DNA of 64,000 bases from Halobaculum litoreum (GCF_030127125.1 NZ_CP126156.1:2356001-2420000); one strand, 5' to 3'. Positions 35,083 through 43,979 are shown, numbered from the stretch's first letter. Numbers and translations: made by a program. The notes: a model not told the origin generated them from the sequence alone.

Positions 35083-36593
35083 TCACAGGCGGCCGCTCGG
35101 CGAGAACACCCCGTCTGGGTCCCACCGCCGCTTCGTCTCCCGGAGCCAGTCGTAGTTGGCGGCGTACACCCCCCGGGCCGCGTCGTCGCCGCGTTCGGTG
35201 CCCGAGAAGTTCGGGAGCTCGCCCGTCACGGTGCCGACATCGCGGGCGCGGGCGGCCGACTCGCGGGCCCACGCGAGGTGTGCGTCGTCGTCGTCGGGGT
35301 CGCTCCAGCACGCCTCGAAGTTGAGCACGACCTCGGCGTCCCGCTCGGGGACGGCGGTGTCGGCGGGGTCGATGTCGGCGACGGCGCCGCCCAGCGGCCA
35401 GACGACGACGGTGTCGCGGTCGCCGGGGAGCGCGGCCATCCGCTCGGCCGTCAGCTCGACGAGGTCGTCGGTGAACGCCTCGACCGCCACGGACCGCCAG
35501 TAGTAGCGGTCGCCGGCGGGCGAGCCGCCGCCGAGGTACGCCTGCACCTCGGGGTACGGGCGGCGGTCGGCGCGCTCGAACAGCGGGGCCGCGTCGCCGA
35601 CCTCGCGGAACGGCGCCAGCGCCCGCTCGCCCGCGTCGGGGGCGCCGCCGTGGACGCCGAGCACGCACAGCGCGAGGTCGCCGACGCGGTCGTCGGGGAA
35701 CGCCGGCTCGTCGGGGACGCGAGCGACGTACGGGGAGACGTTCGTCTCCCGTGGCGCCTCGCGCACCAGCGCGCGGTACTCGTGCAGCAGGGCCGCGATG
35801 TCGGCGGCGCCGTCGACGGGGAACCACACGTCACACATCGCCACCTCGTCGGGGACGGGGACGAGGTCGAACGCGAGTTCGACGGCGACGCCGAACTCGC
35901 CGCCGGCTCCCCGCACCGCGCGGAACAGCTCCGGGTTCGCCGCCGGGCTCGCCGTGACGCGCTCGCCGGCGGCGGTCACGAGGTCGACGCGGGCGAGCCG
36001 GTCGCAGGCGAGGCCGTGGGCCCGCGAGAGGTAGCCCGTCCCGCCGCCGAGCGTCAGCCCCGTCACGCCCACCTCCGGGGCGACGCCCTGCGGCGTCGCG
36101 AGCCCGTGGGCCGTCGTCGCGGCGTCCAACTCCCCGACGGTGACGCCCGGTTCGACGGTCGCCGTCCGCGCGTCGGGGTCCACCGCGATCCCGCGCATCG
36201 CGCCGACGCCGCACACGAGGACGCCGTCGCCGGTCGACGTGCCGGTCGCGGAGTGGCCGCCCGAACGGGTCGCGATCCCGAGCCCCGTCTCGCGGGCCGT
36301 CCCGACGACGCGGGCGACGCCGGCCGCCGTCGTCGGGTACGCCACGGCCGCGGGGGACGCGGCGGTCAGTCCGTTCCAGACGCGCCGGGCCTCGTCGTAC
36401 CGCGCGTCGGCGGGCGTCACGACATCACCCGGGAACAGCGTCCGCCACTCGCCCGTCGCCCCCGCGTCACGGGGGCGCCGTCGCCGTCGAGCGCGTCGGC
36501 CAGCGCCCCGAGGGCGTCCGCGTGGGTCGACGCGACCGCGGCGGCGTCCGCGCGCCCGAACGGCTCGCCGCCCGTCGGTGATTCCTGACTCAT
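35083..36593 (-). CDS. FAD-linked (berberine-bridge type) oxidoreductase, broken by one frameshift
   Basis: Flavin oxidase of the FAD_binding_4/BBE superfamily. In the downstream frame are the FAD pyrophosphate-binding segment IATRSGGHSATGTSTGDG, the VEPGVTVGELDAATTAHGLA block, GVTGLTLGGGTGYLSRAHGL, and the C-terminal BBE signature YAANYDWLRETKRRWDPDGVF. The N-terminal ~45 residues (MSQESPTGGEPFGRADAAAV) lie in another frame and join near 36461-36475, in C5/G5 runs, where one base is missing. The corrected protein is about 503 residues. It oxidises an unknown alcohol, sugar or phenolic substrate. Confidence 0.82.
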
Positions 36594-36714
36594 ACCACCC
36601 GGTCGGGGCGCGGCGGGGAAAACCCATCGCGGCCCGGTCGCTCCGGCGCCCGCTCCGCCGGCCGCGACGCGGGACAACACAACGGCTTTCGGCGCGGCAC
36701 CCCCAGCGACGCGC

Positions 36715-37107
36715 ATGGATCGAGGGCGGGCGCTGGCGTACGCGCGGGTGGGGGTGGCGTACCCCGTCGCCACCGTCGTCGTCGCGGCCGGGGGCGCCCG
36801 CCTGCTCGGGTGGGACGTCGGCCTCGTCGTCCTCGCGCTGTCGATGGTCGCGGCGGCGGGGCTGGTGACCGTGTTCGCGGGCGAGACCGGCGGGATGCGC
36901 CCCAGCGAGGCGGACGCGGGCCGCGAGCAGCACCGCGGCTTCCTCGGCCTCGACGACGGCGCGGGCTTCCTCGCGGGCACGTCCGGCGAGCGCGCGACGG
37001 GCGTCGCGCGGAGCCGCCGGGCGCGCCTCCGCGTGTACGCCGCCGGGCTGTTCGTGCTCTGCGTCGCGCTCGTCTTCCTGCTCGGCGGCGCGGTGCCCGT
37101 GCCGTAG
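36715..37107 (+). CDS. Small membrane protein of unknown function, 130 aa
   Basis: Three hydrophobic segments: residues ~12-26 (GVAYPVATVVVAAGG), 31-53 (LGWDVGLVVLALSMVAAAGL) and a C-terminal one (YAAGLFVLCVALVFLLGGAV). The middle hydrophilic loop contains HRGFLGLDDGAGFLAGTSGE. No family recognised. A GCTTTC box is 28 nt upstream of the ATG. It is convergent with the thermosome gene. Confidence 0.6.
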   Translation: MDRGRALAYARVGVAYPVATVVVAAGGARLLGWDVGLVVLALSMVAAAGLVTVFAGETGGMRPSEADAGREQHRGFLGLDDGAGFLAGTSGERATGVARSRRARLRVYAAGLFVLCVALVFLLGGAVPVP

Positions 37108-37267
37108 TCGGCGGCCGTGCCCGCGGCGGGCGACCGTTCTCGCGGCGACCCGCGGCGACACACGGCAGTCGCTGTCCGGTCGCGGTCGTCGAAAAATCGA
37201 AGTCGGTCGGGGAGCGGTGCGTGTCGGCGTCGAGGGTGGTGTGGGTGGGTGTGGCGCTAACCGAACT

Positions 37268-38950
37268 TCACATCGCGCCGCCCATACCGCCCATACCGCC
37301 CATACCGCCCATGCCGCCGCCGCCCGGGGGCATCTCGTCGTCGCCGCCGTCGTCGGAGCCGCCGCCCTTCAGGTCGCCGGCCGCGATGACGTCGTCGATG
37401 CGGAGGATCATCGTCGCCGCCTCGGTGGCGGACTCGATGGCCTGCGTCTTGACGCGACGCGGCTCGACGACGCCCTCCGCCTCCATGTCGATCACGTCGC
37501 CGGAGTAGGCGTCGAGGCCCGCGCCGAACTCGCCGCCGTCGTGGCGGGCGCGCAGGTCGACCAGCGAGTCGATCGGGTCGAGCCCGGCGTTCTCGGCGAG
37601 CGTGCGCGGGATGACCTCCAGCGCGTCGGCGAACGCCTCGACGGCCAGCTGCTCGCGGCCGCCGACGGAGTCGGCGAAGTCACGCAGCTGCAGCGCCAGC
37701 TCGGTCTCGGGCGCGCCGCCGCCGGGCAGCACCTCGCCGTCCTGCAGCGTCGTGCGGACGACGCCCAGCGAGTCCTCGATGGCGCGCTCGACCTCGTCGA
37801 CGACGTGCTCGGTGCCGCCGCGGAGGACGAGCGTGACCGAGCGGGCGTCCTCGACGTCCTCGACGAAGATGCGCTCGTCGCCGCCGATGTCCTTCTGGGC
37901 GACGGAGCCGGCGAAGCCGAGGTCCTCCTCGGTGATGTCGTCGAGGTTGGCGACGACGCGGCCGCCCGTCGAGCGGGCGAGCCGCTTGAGGTCGGAGTCC
38001 TTCGCGCGGCGGACGGCGAGGATGCCCTCCTGCGCGAGGTAGTGCTGGGCCATGTCGTCGATGCCGTCGCCGACGAAGACGACGTCCGTGCCGACGGCGG
38101 TCAGCTTGTCGACCATCTCCTTGAGCTGCTTCTCCTCCTGGTCGAGGAACTGCTGGAGCTGGTCGGGGTCGGTGACGTTGACCTCGGCGTCGATCTCCGT
38201 CTCCTTCACCTCGATGGCGCCGTCGAACAGCGCGACGTTGGCGTCCTCGACGGCGAAGGGCATGTTCTCGTCGACGCGCTCCTTGTCGACGATGACGCCC
38301 TCGATGAGCTCGGAGTTGCCGATGGAGCCGCCGACGACCGTCTCGACGGAGACGTTGTCGGTGTCGATGGTGCCGTCGTCGTCGCGGACGGCGAGCACGG
38401 CGTCGACGACTAGCTTCGCGAGCGTGTCGCGCGCGGACTCGGCGCCCTTGCCCGTCATCGCCGTCGCGGCGATCTTCTCGAGGGTGTCGCGGTCGTCCGC
38501 GGTGACCTCGATGGCGTTCTCCGAGAGGACCTCCTTGGCCTTCTCGGCGGCCTGTCGGTACCCCTGCGCGATGGTCGTCGGGTGGACCTCCGAGTCGATG
38601 AGCTCCTCGGCCTGGTCGAGCAGCTCACCGGCGATGACGACGGCGGTCGTCGTGCCGTCGCCGACCTCGTCCTCCTGTGTCTCGGAGACCTCGACGATCA
38701 TGTTCGCCGCGGGGTGGTCGATGTCCATCTCCTTCAGGATGGTCACGCCGTCGTTCGTGACGACGACGCCGCCCGAGGAGTCCACGAGCATCTTGTCCAT
38801 CCCTTTCGGGCCGAGCGTCGTGCGGACCGACTCCGCGACCGCCTTCCCCGCCGTGATGTTCATCGACTGCGCGTCCTTTCCGGACGTGCGCTGGCTGTCC
38901 TCCGAGAGTACGATCATGGGCTGGTTGCCCATCCGCTGGCGCTGAGACAT
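37268..38950 (-). CDS. ths: Thermosome subunit (group II chaperonin), 560 aa
   Basis: ATP-driven protein-folding chamber subunit of the CCT/TCP-1 type. Landmarks are [39 protein letters not shown], the ATP-site [27 protein letters not shown] and, at the C-terminus, four GGM repeats ending in GGAM. Haloarchaea have two or three paralogues; I cannot say which this is. A strong TATA box lies close upstream, and an inverted repeat next to a second TATA sits 110 bp upstream, fitting heat-shock control. Confidence 0.96.
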   Translation of the reverse strand: MSQRQRMGNQPMIVLSEDSQRTSGKDAQSMNITAGKAVAESVRTTLGPKGMDKMLVDSSGGVVVTNDGVTILKEMDIDHPAANMIVEVSETQEDEVGDGTTTAVVIAGELLDQAEELIDSEVHPTTIAQGYRQAAEKAKEVLSENAIEVTADDRDTLEKIAATAMTGKGAESARDTLAKLVVDAVLAVRDDDGTIDTDNVSVETVVGGSIGNSELIEGVIVDKERVDENMPFAVEDANVALFDGAIEVKETEIDAEVNVTDPDQLQQFLDQEEKQLKEMVDKLTAVGTDVVFVGDGIDDMAQHYLAQEGILAVRRAKDSDLKRLARSTGGRVVANLDDITEEDLGFAGSVAQKDIGGDERIFVEDVEDARSVTLVLRGGTEHVVDEVERAIEDSLGVVRTTLQDGEVLPGGGAPETELALQLRDFADSVGGREQLAVEAFADALEVIPRTLAENAGLDPIDSLVDLRARHDGGEFGAGLDAYSGDVIDMEAEGVVEPRRVKTQAIESATEAATMILRIDDVIAAGDLKGGGSDDGGDDEMPPGGGGMGGMGGMGGMGGAM

Positions 38951-38975
38951 GAGTCACTCCGTGATTGTTTCCGAT

Positions 38976-38987
38976 TCTATAAAAAAG
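38976..38987 (-). promoter_or_regulatory. TATA-like box of the thermosome gene
   Basis: Minus strand ACTTTTTTATAG, centred about 32 nt upstream of the ATG at 38950; the best TATA match in the window. Confidence 0.7.
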
Positions 38988-39046
38988 TTGTGGCGGCGGT
39001 TCGTCACACGGTCGCACGACGCCGCTGGTGGCGTATGTGAGGCGTT

Positions 39047-39066
39047 ACCATAGATGGTTTATATAC
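39047..39066. promoter_or_regulatory. Inverted repeat next to TATA sequence, upstream of the thermosome gene
   Basis: ACCAT-AG-ATGGT (39047-39058) followed at once by TTATATAC. On the minus strand TATA is upstream of the inverted repeat and directed to the thermosome gene; on the plus strand the order is reversed. It could be an operator with a second thermosome promoter or belong to an unannotated RNA. Confidence 0.4.
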
Positions 39067-39153
39067 TGTCTTCGGGGCGACCGGACGCGACGTCGACGCC
39101 GCGCCGTCGTGCCCCGCGACCCGCGACCGGGTCGCGATCCGGCGGCTCGACGC

Positions 39154-39708
39154 TCAGAAGTCGGTGACGCGCGACTGGATCCGGCCGTCGTCGACCGCGC
39201 GGTCGTCGTCTCGCAGGTACTCGGCGACCTCGTCGGGCGAGATCTCCGTGCGCGCGTCCGCGAACGCCAACTCCGTCAACGACAGCGGCTCCCCCTCGCG
39301 CATCTTCCGGCGGACCTCGGCGACGCTCAACGCGTGGAACGTCACGTCGAGGTCGACGGTCGCCGCGCGCTCCTCGCCCGCCTCCGCGAGGTTGATCCCC
39401 TCGGACAGCACCGTCTCGAAGTCGATCTCGGTGTCGCCGACCCCGCGGTACAGGAACGCCACCGCCGACACGAGCGCGTCGAACGCCGCGGTCCCCTCGC
39501 GGTCGAGGCGGTCCGCGAACACCAACTCCCGGTCCGTCTCGGCGAGCCCCTCCACCAACACCTCGAAGTCGTACAGCGCGGCGTGCAGTCTGTCGCGGAT
39601 GCGCGCCCGCGCGTTGCGCTCGGACTGCACGCTCGCGAACTCGGTCTCCCCGCGCAGGTACCGCCGGTCGGCGGGGGTCAAGATCCCCCGTTCGCGGTCG
39701 TCGTTCAT
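39154..39708 (-). CDS. Uncharacterised haloarchaeal protein divergent from the second PCNA, 184 aa
   Basis: No domain named with certainty. The N-terminal ~50 residues (RGILTPADRRYLRGETEF, then ERNARARIRDRLHAALYDFE) form a highly charged segment with the RGILTPADRxYLRGE pattern that, from memory, recurs in many haloarchaeal proteins of unknown function. The rest is helical and acidic, with TEISPDEVAEYLRD near the end. There is no Cys, signal or membrane helix. It could be a small DNA-binding regulator, because its start codon overlaps one of two near-palindromic sites that flank its TATA box. Start at 39708; an upstream in-frame ATG at 39750 would cross the palindromes. Confidence 0.6.
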   Translation of the reverse strand: MNDDRERGILTPADRRYLRGETEFASVQSERNARARIRDRLHAALYDFEVLVEGLAETDRELVFADRLDREGTAAFDALVSAVAFLYRGVGDTEIDFETVLSEGINLAEAGEERAATVDLDVTFHALSVAEVRRKMREGEPLSLTELAFADARTEISPDEVAEYLRDDDRAVDDGRIQSRVTDF

Positions 39709-39726
39709 ACTCCGATTCGGGGTATG
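39706..39726. promoter_or_regulatory. Near-palindromic site 1, overlapping the start codon of the 39154-39708 gene
   Basis: Half-sites CATACTCCGA and TCGGGGTATG around a central T; 9 of 10 base pairs match. The first three bases are the complement of that gene's ATG. The same 5' half-site recurs 42 bp further on (site 2). Confidence 0.65.
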
Positions 39727-39736
39727 AACTCGGAAC

Positions 39737-39743
39737 ACATATA
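39737..39743 (-). promoter_or_regulatory. TATA-like box of the 39154-39708 gene
   Basis: Minus strand TATATGT-type sequence between the two palindromes, about 32 nt upstream of the ATG at 39708. The predicted start site falls inside palindrome 1. Confidence 0.45.
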
Positions 39744-39747
39744 GACT

Positions 39748-39768
39748 CATACTCCGATTCGAGGTATC
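39748..39768. promoter_or_regulatory. Near-palindromic site 2, upstream of both divergent genes
   Basis: CATACTCCGA, central T, TCGAGGTATC: the same left half-site as site 1, with a less perfect right half. Its centre is 42 bp from that of site 1, four helical turns, so both sites face the same side of the DNA. Confidence 0.65.
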
Positions 39769-39783
39769 TACTAGAACGGGCAC

Positions 39784-39794
39784 AAAAATACTTA
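39784..39794 (+). promoter_or_regulatory. TATA-like box of the second PCNA gene
   Basis: AAAAATACTTA, about 31 nt upstream of the ATG at 39820. It starts 15 bp beyond palindrome 2, so a protein bound there could also affect this promoter. Confidence 0.5.
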
Positions 39795-39819
39795 CTTGCC
39801 GACAGGTCCGCGATCGGGT

Positions 39820-40647
39820 ATGGTCGACGACACCTCCGCGAGCGGTGCCGCACAGCCCGAGGGTACTACGGAGTCGCTTCACGACACCGCGGACGCGCCG
39901 GTCCGGGTGCGCGTGCGCCCGGACGCGCTCCGCCCGTTGCTGTCGGCCGTCGGCGCGCTCGTCGACGAGTGTCGGCTGGCGTTCGCCGCCGACGGCCTGC
40001 GCGCGGCGGCGATGGACCCGGCGACGGTCGCGGCCGTCGAGGTCGAGTTGGACGCCGACGCGACGGAGTCGTACACCGCCGACGGCACCGTCGTCGGCGT
40101 CGACGTGGACCGGCTCGAGGAGGTGCTCGCGATGGCCGACGGCGACGAGGTGGCGACGCTCGCCCTCGACCCCGAGGCGTACCGGCTCCACGTCCACGTC
40201 GGGGAGGTGGAGTACGCGCTCGGGCTGTTCGACCCCGAGAGCGTCCGCGGCCCGGGCGACGTCGACGCGCTCGGCTTCGAGCACACCGCGGCGCTGACGC
40301 TCCCCGGCGAGACGGTCGGGCGGTTCGTCCGCGCCGCGGGGATGGTCGCCGACCACCTCACGCTCGCGGTCGACCCGAGCGAGGAGGCGTTCGTCGCCGC
40401 GGCCGACGGCGACACCGACGACGTGCGCTTCGTCGTCCCGCGCGAGGACACGACCGCGTTCGAGGCCGGCGAGGCGCGGTCGCTGTTCTCGCTGTCGTAT
40501 CTGGAGTGCGTCGAGCGCCCGGTCCCCTCGGGGACGGACGTGCGCGTCACGCTCGGCGAGGAGGCGCCGTTGGGTGTCGCCTACGACGTCGCGGACGGCG
40601 GGGGCCACGTCGAGGCGTTCGTGGCGCCGCGGCTCCAGGCGGTGTGA
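39820..40647 (+). CDS. Divergent PCNA paralogue (second sliding clamp), 275 aa
   Basis: Clear homologue of the canonical clamp at 59512-60255 over its whole length. Shared blocks include LVDEC near the start, DGxxxGVxxxRLEEVLAMA, the DTDDV turn, LFSLSYLECV against [10 protein letters not shown], and APRLQAV against APRIQSD at the end. Differences: a 26-residue acidic N-terminal extension (MVDDTSASGAAQPEGTTESL and on); no lysine at all, where the canonical clamp has seven (inner-ring positions now Arg or neutral); and a changed interdomain connecting loop (ESVRGPGDVDALGFEH in place of [15 protein letters not shown]), where partner proteins dock. It may form a homotrimer, mix with PCNA1 or act as a modulator. 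Haloarchaea usually have a single PCNA. Confidence 0.85.
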   Translation: MVDDTSASGAAQPEGTTESLHDTADAPVRVRVRPDALRPLLSAVGALVDECRLAFAADGLRAAAMDPATVAAVEVELDADATESYTADGTVVGVDVDRLEEVLAMADGDEVATLALDPEAYRLHVHVGEVEYALGLFDPESVRGPGDVDALGFEHTAALTLPGETVGRFVRAAGMVADHLTLAVDPSEEAFVAAADGDTDDVRFVVPREDTTAFEAGEARSLFSLSYLECVERPVPSGTDVRVTLGEEAPLGVAYDVADGGGHVEAFVAPRLQAV

Positions 40648-40676
40648 GGACCGGGATCGAAGAACCGAGCCGGGCG

Positions 40677-41240
40677 CTACCGCGACTCCTCGGCGCCGCC
40701 GGTGGGCGGCGAGAGGTCGGGTGCGCCGTGGAGTTCGTTGTGCTTGCGCTCGAGGAACGAGTAGACGGCGCCGTGGGGCGCGCCGTCGAGGATCATCCCG
40801 GCGGCGCGGCGGACGGCCTTCACCTCCTCGGGCTGGCCGATGATGCCGAGGGTGGTGCCCTTGATGACGACCTCCGCGCCCGAGAGGTCCTCCATCAGCT
40901 CGCGGGTGCGGCCGTTCTCGCCGATGAGGCGGCCCTTCTGGCGCTGGAGGTCGTTCTTGTTGCGGGTCTTCGACGCGAGGTCGACCAACTCGAACCGGCG
41001 CAGGTCGTGCTCCAACAGCGACAGCGCCGACTCGGGGGTGAACCCCCGGCCGATGGCGCGGACGATGTCGGGCGCGACCATGCCGGCGACGGGGTCGCCG
41101 ACGCTGTCGATGCCGACCGACCCCGACTCCGAGTCGATGTCGAGGCGCACCTCGGCTCGCTCTTCGATCTCCCGCATCGTCTCACCGCCCGCACCGATGA
41201 GCACGCCGATGCGGTCCTGCGGAACCTTCACGTGCTGCAT
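40677..41240 (-). CDS. KH-domain RNA-binding protein (archaeal Dim2/Pno1-like), 187 aa
   Basis: Ribosome-biogenesis protein with two KH domains. KH1 has the GxxG loop in VLIGAGGETMREIEERAEV; KH2 has RLIGENGRTRELMEDLSGAEVVIKG. Eukaryotic homologue Dim2/Pno1 helps the Rio kinase and Nob1 mature 18S rRNA, and the gene sits in an eIF1A-Rio1-KH cluster here as in many archaea. TATA-like GGTTAAGCG lies 26-34 nt upstream, so it can also be expressed alone. Confidence 0.92.
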   Translation of the reverse strand: MQHVKVPQDRIGVLIGAGGETMREIEERAEVRLDIDSESGSVGIDSVGDPVAGMVAPDIVRAIGRGFTPESALSLLEHDLRRFELVDLASKTRNKNDLQRQKGRLIGENGRTRELMEDLSGAEVVIKGTTLGIIGQPEEVKAVRRAAGMILDGAPHGAVYSFLERKHNELHGAPDLSPPTGGAEESR

Positions 41241-41265
41241 TACACCCGGACTTTCCGCCCCACGC

Positions 41266-41274
41266 GGTTAAGCG
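41266..41274 (-). promoter_or_regulatory. TATA-like box of the KH-domain gene
   Basis: Minus strand CGCTTAACC, 26-34 nt upstream of the ATG at 41240, within the 138-bp spacer after rio1. Confidence 0.5.
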
Positions 41275-41378
41275 TTCGCTCGGCGAGGCGCCGCGACAGG
41301 CGTCCACACGGCCGCTCCGCGCCCGTCGGCGCTCGCTCGCCCGCGACGGGGTCGATCCCCCGACCACGGCGCCCGCGG

Positions 41379-42290
41379 CTACTCCGTGTCCGGGTTCGGG
41401 TCCGTCGCCGGCTCCGGCTCCGCGGACGGCTCCGGCTCCGGCGTCGTCACGTACGCGCGGAGGTCCTCGCCCGTCACGTCGAGCCCCTGCCGCGAGAAGA
41501 AGCTCGCCACGTTCGTACAGTCGCGTTCGAGGAACTCCTCGGCGTTCGGGTGGTGGACCGTCACCGCCTGCCCGAGGTCGATGATCACGAGTTCCCCCTC
41601 GTGGATGATCATGTTGTACTCCGAGAGGTCGCCGTGGACGAGCCCCGCCGAGTACAGCCGGCGCATGTACTCGCGCACCACCTCGTAGGCGGTCTCGGGG
41701 TTCTCCACGTCCACCTCCGCGAGGCGCCGGGCGCGGTCGTCGGCGTGCCCCACGAGTTCCATCACGAGGACGTTGCGCTGGACGGCGATCGGTTCGGGCA
41801 CCCGCACGCCGGCCTTCCGGGCGCGCGAGAGGTTGGCGAACTCCTTGCGCACCCACGCGAGGACGACCTTCTTCTTGTCCGAGCCGATGCCCTCGAACCG
41901 CGGGTCGCCCTCGAGGTACTCGCGCATGTGCCGGAAGTTAGAGGTGTTGATGCGGTACACCTTCGTCGCCACCTCCCGGTCGTCGGCGCCGAGCGCCTCG
42001 TACACGTTCGCCTCCTTGCCCGTCGAGATTGGGCCGCCGAAGGCGACGATGTGGCCGTCGCGGGTGAGTTTGTACAGCGCCGCGAGGGTGGCGTCGTCGA
42101 ACACCGACGCCTCGACTTTGAACTGCTCGGTGTTCTTGACGCGCTTGCGGAACTCGTCGAACTCGTCGTCCTGCCGGCGCGCGATGCGGTCGGCCTCGGT
42201 CTGGGCGATGTCCTCGAGGTCGAGGTCCTCCCACTCGTCGCCGGGCGTCTCCGCCTCGTCGGGTTCGACGAACCCGAACTCTCCGGTCAT
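41379..42290 (-). CDS. rio1: RIO1-type serine/threonine protein kinase, 303 aa
   Basis: Atypical kinase/ATPase for 30S subunit maturation. It has the RIO P-loop ISTGKEANVYEA with catalytic-site Lys in VATKVYRINTSNFRHM, the catalytic loop LVHGDLSEYNMIIHEG, and the metal-binding IIDLGQAVTVHHP. The N-terminal ~55 residues are acidic; the C-terminal tail has a PEPEPSAEPEP repeat. It is co-directional with eIF1A (81-bp spacing) and the KH gene, matching the conserved archaeal order. Confidence 0.95.
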   Translation of the reverse strand: MTGEFGFVEPDEAETPGDEWEDLDLEDIAQTEADRIARRQDDEFDEFRKRVKNTEQFKVEASVFDDATLAALYKLTRDGHIVAFGGPISTGKEANVYEALGADDREVATKVYRINTSNFRHMREYLEGDPRFEGIGSDKKKVVLAWVRKEFANLSRARKAGVRVPEPIAVQRNVLVMELVGHADDRARRLAEVDVENPETAYEVVREYMRRLYSAGLVHGDLSEYNMIIHEGELVIIDLGQAVTVHHPNAEEFLERDCTNVASFFSRQGLDVTGEDLRAYVTTPEPEPSAEPEPATDPNPDTE

Positions 42291-42371
42291 CTACGGCGGG
42301 CTACGCGCTCGGGCGTGAAAAGCACCGGCACCCGCGCCCGCCGGCCGGGCCGGCCGCACTCGGCGGCGGCG

Positions 42372-42662
42372 TCAGGCGATGTGGCCTTCCTCGCGGAGTT
42401 GGTCGGCCTCCTGACTCTCGTAGCGGTGTTCGATGTCGGCCTTCTCGTCTTGCCAGTCCCACGGGCTCACGAGGACGATGTCCCCCTCGCGGATCCACGT
42501 GCGCTTCTGCATGCGCCCGGGGATCCGCGCGGTCCGGCGGGTGCCGTCGGCACACCGCACCTTCACGCGGTTGGCGCCGAGCATCTCCGTCACCTCGGCG
42601 AACACCTCGTCGTCGTCGGGCATCCTGAGGTCCGTGCGACCCTGCGCGTCGCCGTCGCTCAT
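42372..42662 (-). CDS. eif1A: Translation initiation factor aIF1A, 96 aa
   Basis: Binds the A site of the 30S subunit and helps mRNA scanning and tRNA positioning. The OB-fold carries the conserved [21 protein letters not shown] and the C-terminal [20 protein letters not shown]. Normal length. First gene of the eIF1A-rio1-KH cluster. Confidence 0.96.
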   Translation of the reverse strand: MSDGDAQGRTDLRMPDDDEVFAEVTEMLGANRVKVRCADGTRRTARIPGRMQKRTWIREGDIVLVSPWDWQDEKADIEHRYESQEADQLREEGHIA

Positions 42663-42684
42663 ACTCCTGTGTTCTCGGGTCCGA

Positions 42685-42695
42685 CAGTTAAGTTC
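42685..42695 (-). promoter_or_regulatory. TATA-like box of eif1A
   Basis: Minus strand GAACTTAACTG, about 28 nt upstream of the ATG at 42662. Confidence 0.5.
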
Positions 42696-42772
42696 GGCGG
42701 GCGCGACGACCGGCGGCGGCGCGCGCGCACCGAACCCGCCGACCTTTTCACCTCGACCCGGAACGACCGAGT

Positions 42773-42952
42773 ATGATCGACAGACTCGGCACGGCGGGGA
42801 TCGTCGGCGCGCTGCTGCTGCTCGCGGGGCTCGTGCTCGTCGCGTGGTCGTCGCCGGTCGTCGCCGTCGGCATCGCGCTGGTGCTCGCGGGCACCGGCCT
42901 CGTGGTGAAGGGACTGGCGACCAGCCTGATGAAGCAGTTCGGCTTCGCGTAA
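42773..42952 (+). CDS. Small two-helix membrane protein, 59 aa
   Basis: Reads [20 protein letters not shown], then two hydrophobic helices ([13 protein letters not shown] and [12 protein letters not shown]) and a short basic end ([14 protein letters not shown]). I recognise it as a haloarchaeal DUF7470-type membrane protein, from memory. A CCTTTTCA box begins about 29 nt upstream. It is convergent with tyrS at 11 bp distance. Confidence 0.65.
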   Translation: MIDRLGTAGIVGALLLLAGLVLVAWSSPVVAVGIALVLAGTGLVVKGLATSLMKQFGFA

Positions 42953-42962
42953 GCGACCGCCC

Positions 42963-43979
42963 TTACTCCGCGTCCAGTTCCGCGAGCACCTCGCGGCCGG
43001 GCGCGATCAGCTCGTTCAGGTAGTCGGCGAGCGCGCCCTTCGCGTCCGCGGGGTGGAGTTCGCCCGACTCCAGATCGTCGGCGAGCGACGCGTAGTCGTC
43101 GTAGGTGAGGTCCCCGCCGTACTGCTCGGGGCGCTCGACGACGACGGTGTCGAACCGCGGGAACACGGAGTACTCGAACATCTCCAGCACGGGGTTCTCG
43201 CGCTCGTTGCCGTCGTCGTCCGGCTCCGGGTCGCGCGTCGGCGGACAGAACGCACCGTTGATCTTGTCGTCGATGTCGTCGGCGGAGTCCTCCATCGAGA
43301 TGGTCGTGCCCGAGGAGGAGGACATCTTGCCGACGCCGGTGTCCAGGTCCGCGAGGATCGGCGTGTGGAGGCACGGCCGCGCCTCGTAGTCGTGGTCGCT
43401 CTCGCCGTCCATCCCCGGCACCTGCTCGCGGTGGAGCATGTGGACCTTGCGCTGGTCGAGGCCGCCGACCGCGAGGTCCAAGTCGAGGTAGACGATGTCG
43501 AGCGCCTGCATCAGCGGGTAGACGACGTGGCTCACCTTCGCGGTCTCCCCGCCCTGGATCTCGGCCATCGCGCGCTGGGCGCGGTTGAGCGTCGTCGACA
43601 CCTCCAGTTCGTGGGTGTCGAGCACGTACTCCTCGTCGAGTTGGAACGACGAGCCGTACACGAACTCCGTCGCGTCGGGGTCGAGCCCGTACGCGAGGAA
43701 CTGGTCGCGCATCCGCTCTGCCGTCTCGCGGATCTCCGCGAACGTCCCCTTGTCGTTGAGGTACGCGTGGACGTCCGCCAGCAGGACGACGACCTCGAAC
43801 CCCGCCTCCTGCAGGTCGATGAGCTTCGTCGCCGTCAGCATGTGCCCGATGTGGAGGACGCCGGACGGCTCGTAGCCGACGTACACCCGTTTGCCCTCGG
43901 GGTCTTCGGCCAACGCGCGTACTTCCTCCTCGGTGACCACCTCGGTCGCGTTCCGGGTGATCAACTCGTAGGCGTCCAT
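42963..43979 (-). CDS. tyrS: Tyrosyl-tRNA synthetase, 338 aa
   Basis: Class I synthetase that charges tRNA-Tyr. The HIGH motif is in PSGVLHIGHMLTATKL, the KMSKS-type loop is VGKMSSSSG, and the tyrosine pocket shows YVGYEPSG. Length and C-terminal helices match archaeal/eukaryotic TyrRS, without the bacterial S4 domain. Start chosen at MDAYELITRNATE (43979); longer upstream frames are non-coding. Confidence 0.96.
   Translation of the reverse strand: MDAYELITRNATEVVTEEEVRALAEDPEGKRVYVGYEPSGVLHIGHMLTATKLIDLQEAGFEVVVLLADVHAYLNDKGTFAEIRETAERMRDQFLAYGLDPDATEFVYGSSFQLDEEYVLDTHELEVSTTLNRAQRAMAEIQGGETAKVSHVVYPLMQALDIVYLDLDLAVGGLDQRKVHMLHREQVPGMDGESDHDYEARPCLHTPILADLDTGVGKMSSSSGTTISMEDSADDIDDKINGAFCPPTRDPEPDDDGNERENPVLEMFEYSVFPRFDTVVVERPEQYGGDLTYDDYASLADDLESGELHPADAKGALADYLNELIAPGREVLAELDAE

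Noticed and set aside
39820-40647. PCNA2 as a pseudogene or mobile-element passenger
   Set aside because: The frame is complete with conserved blocks, has a promoter, and no transposase or integrase is nearby; codon use looks like its neighbours.
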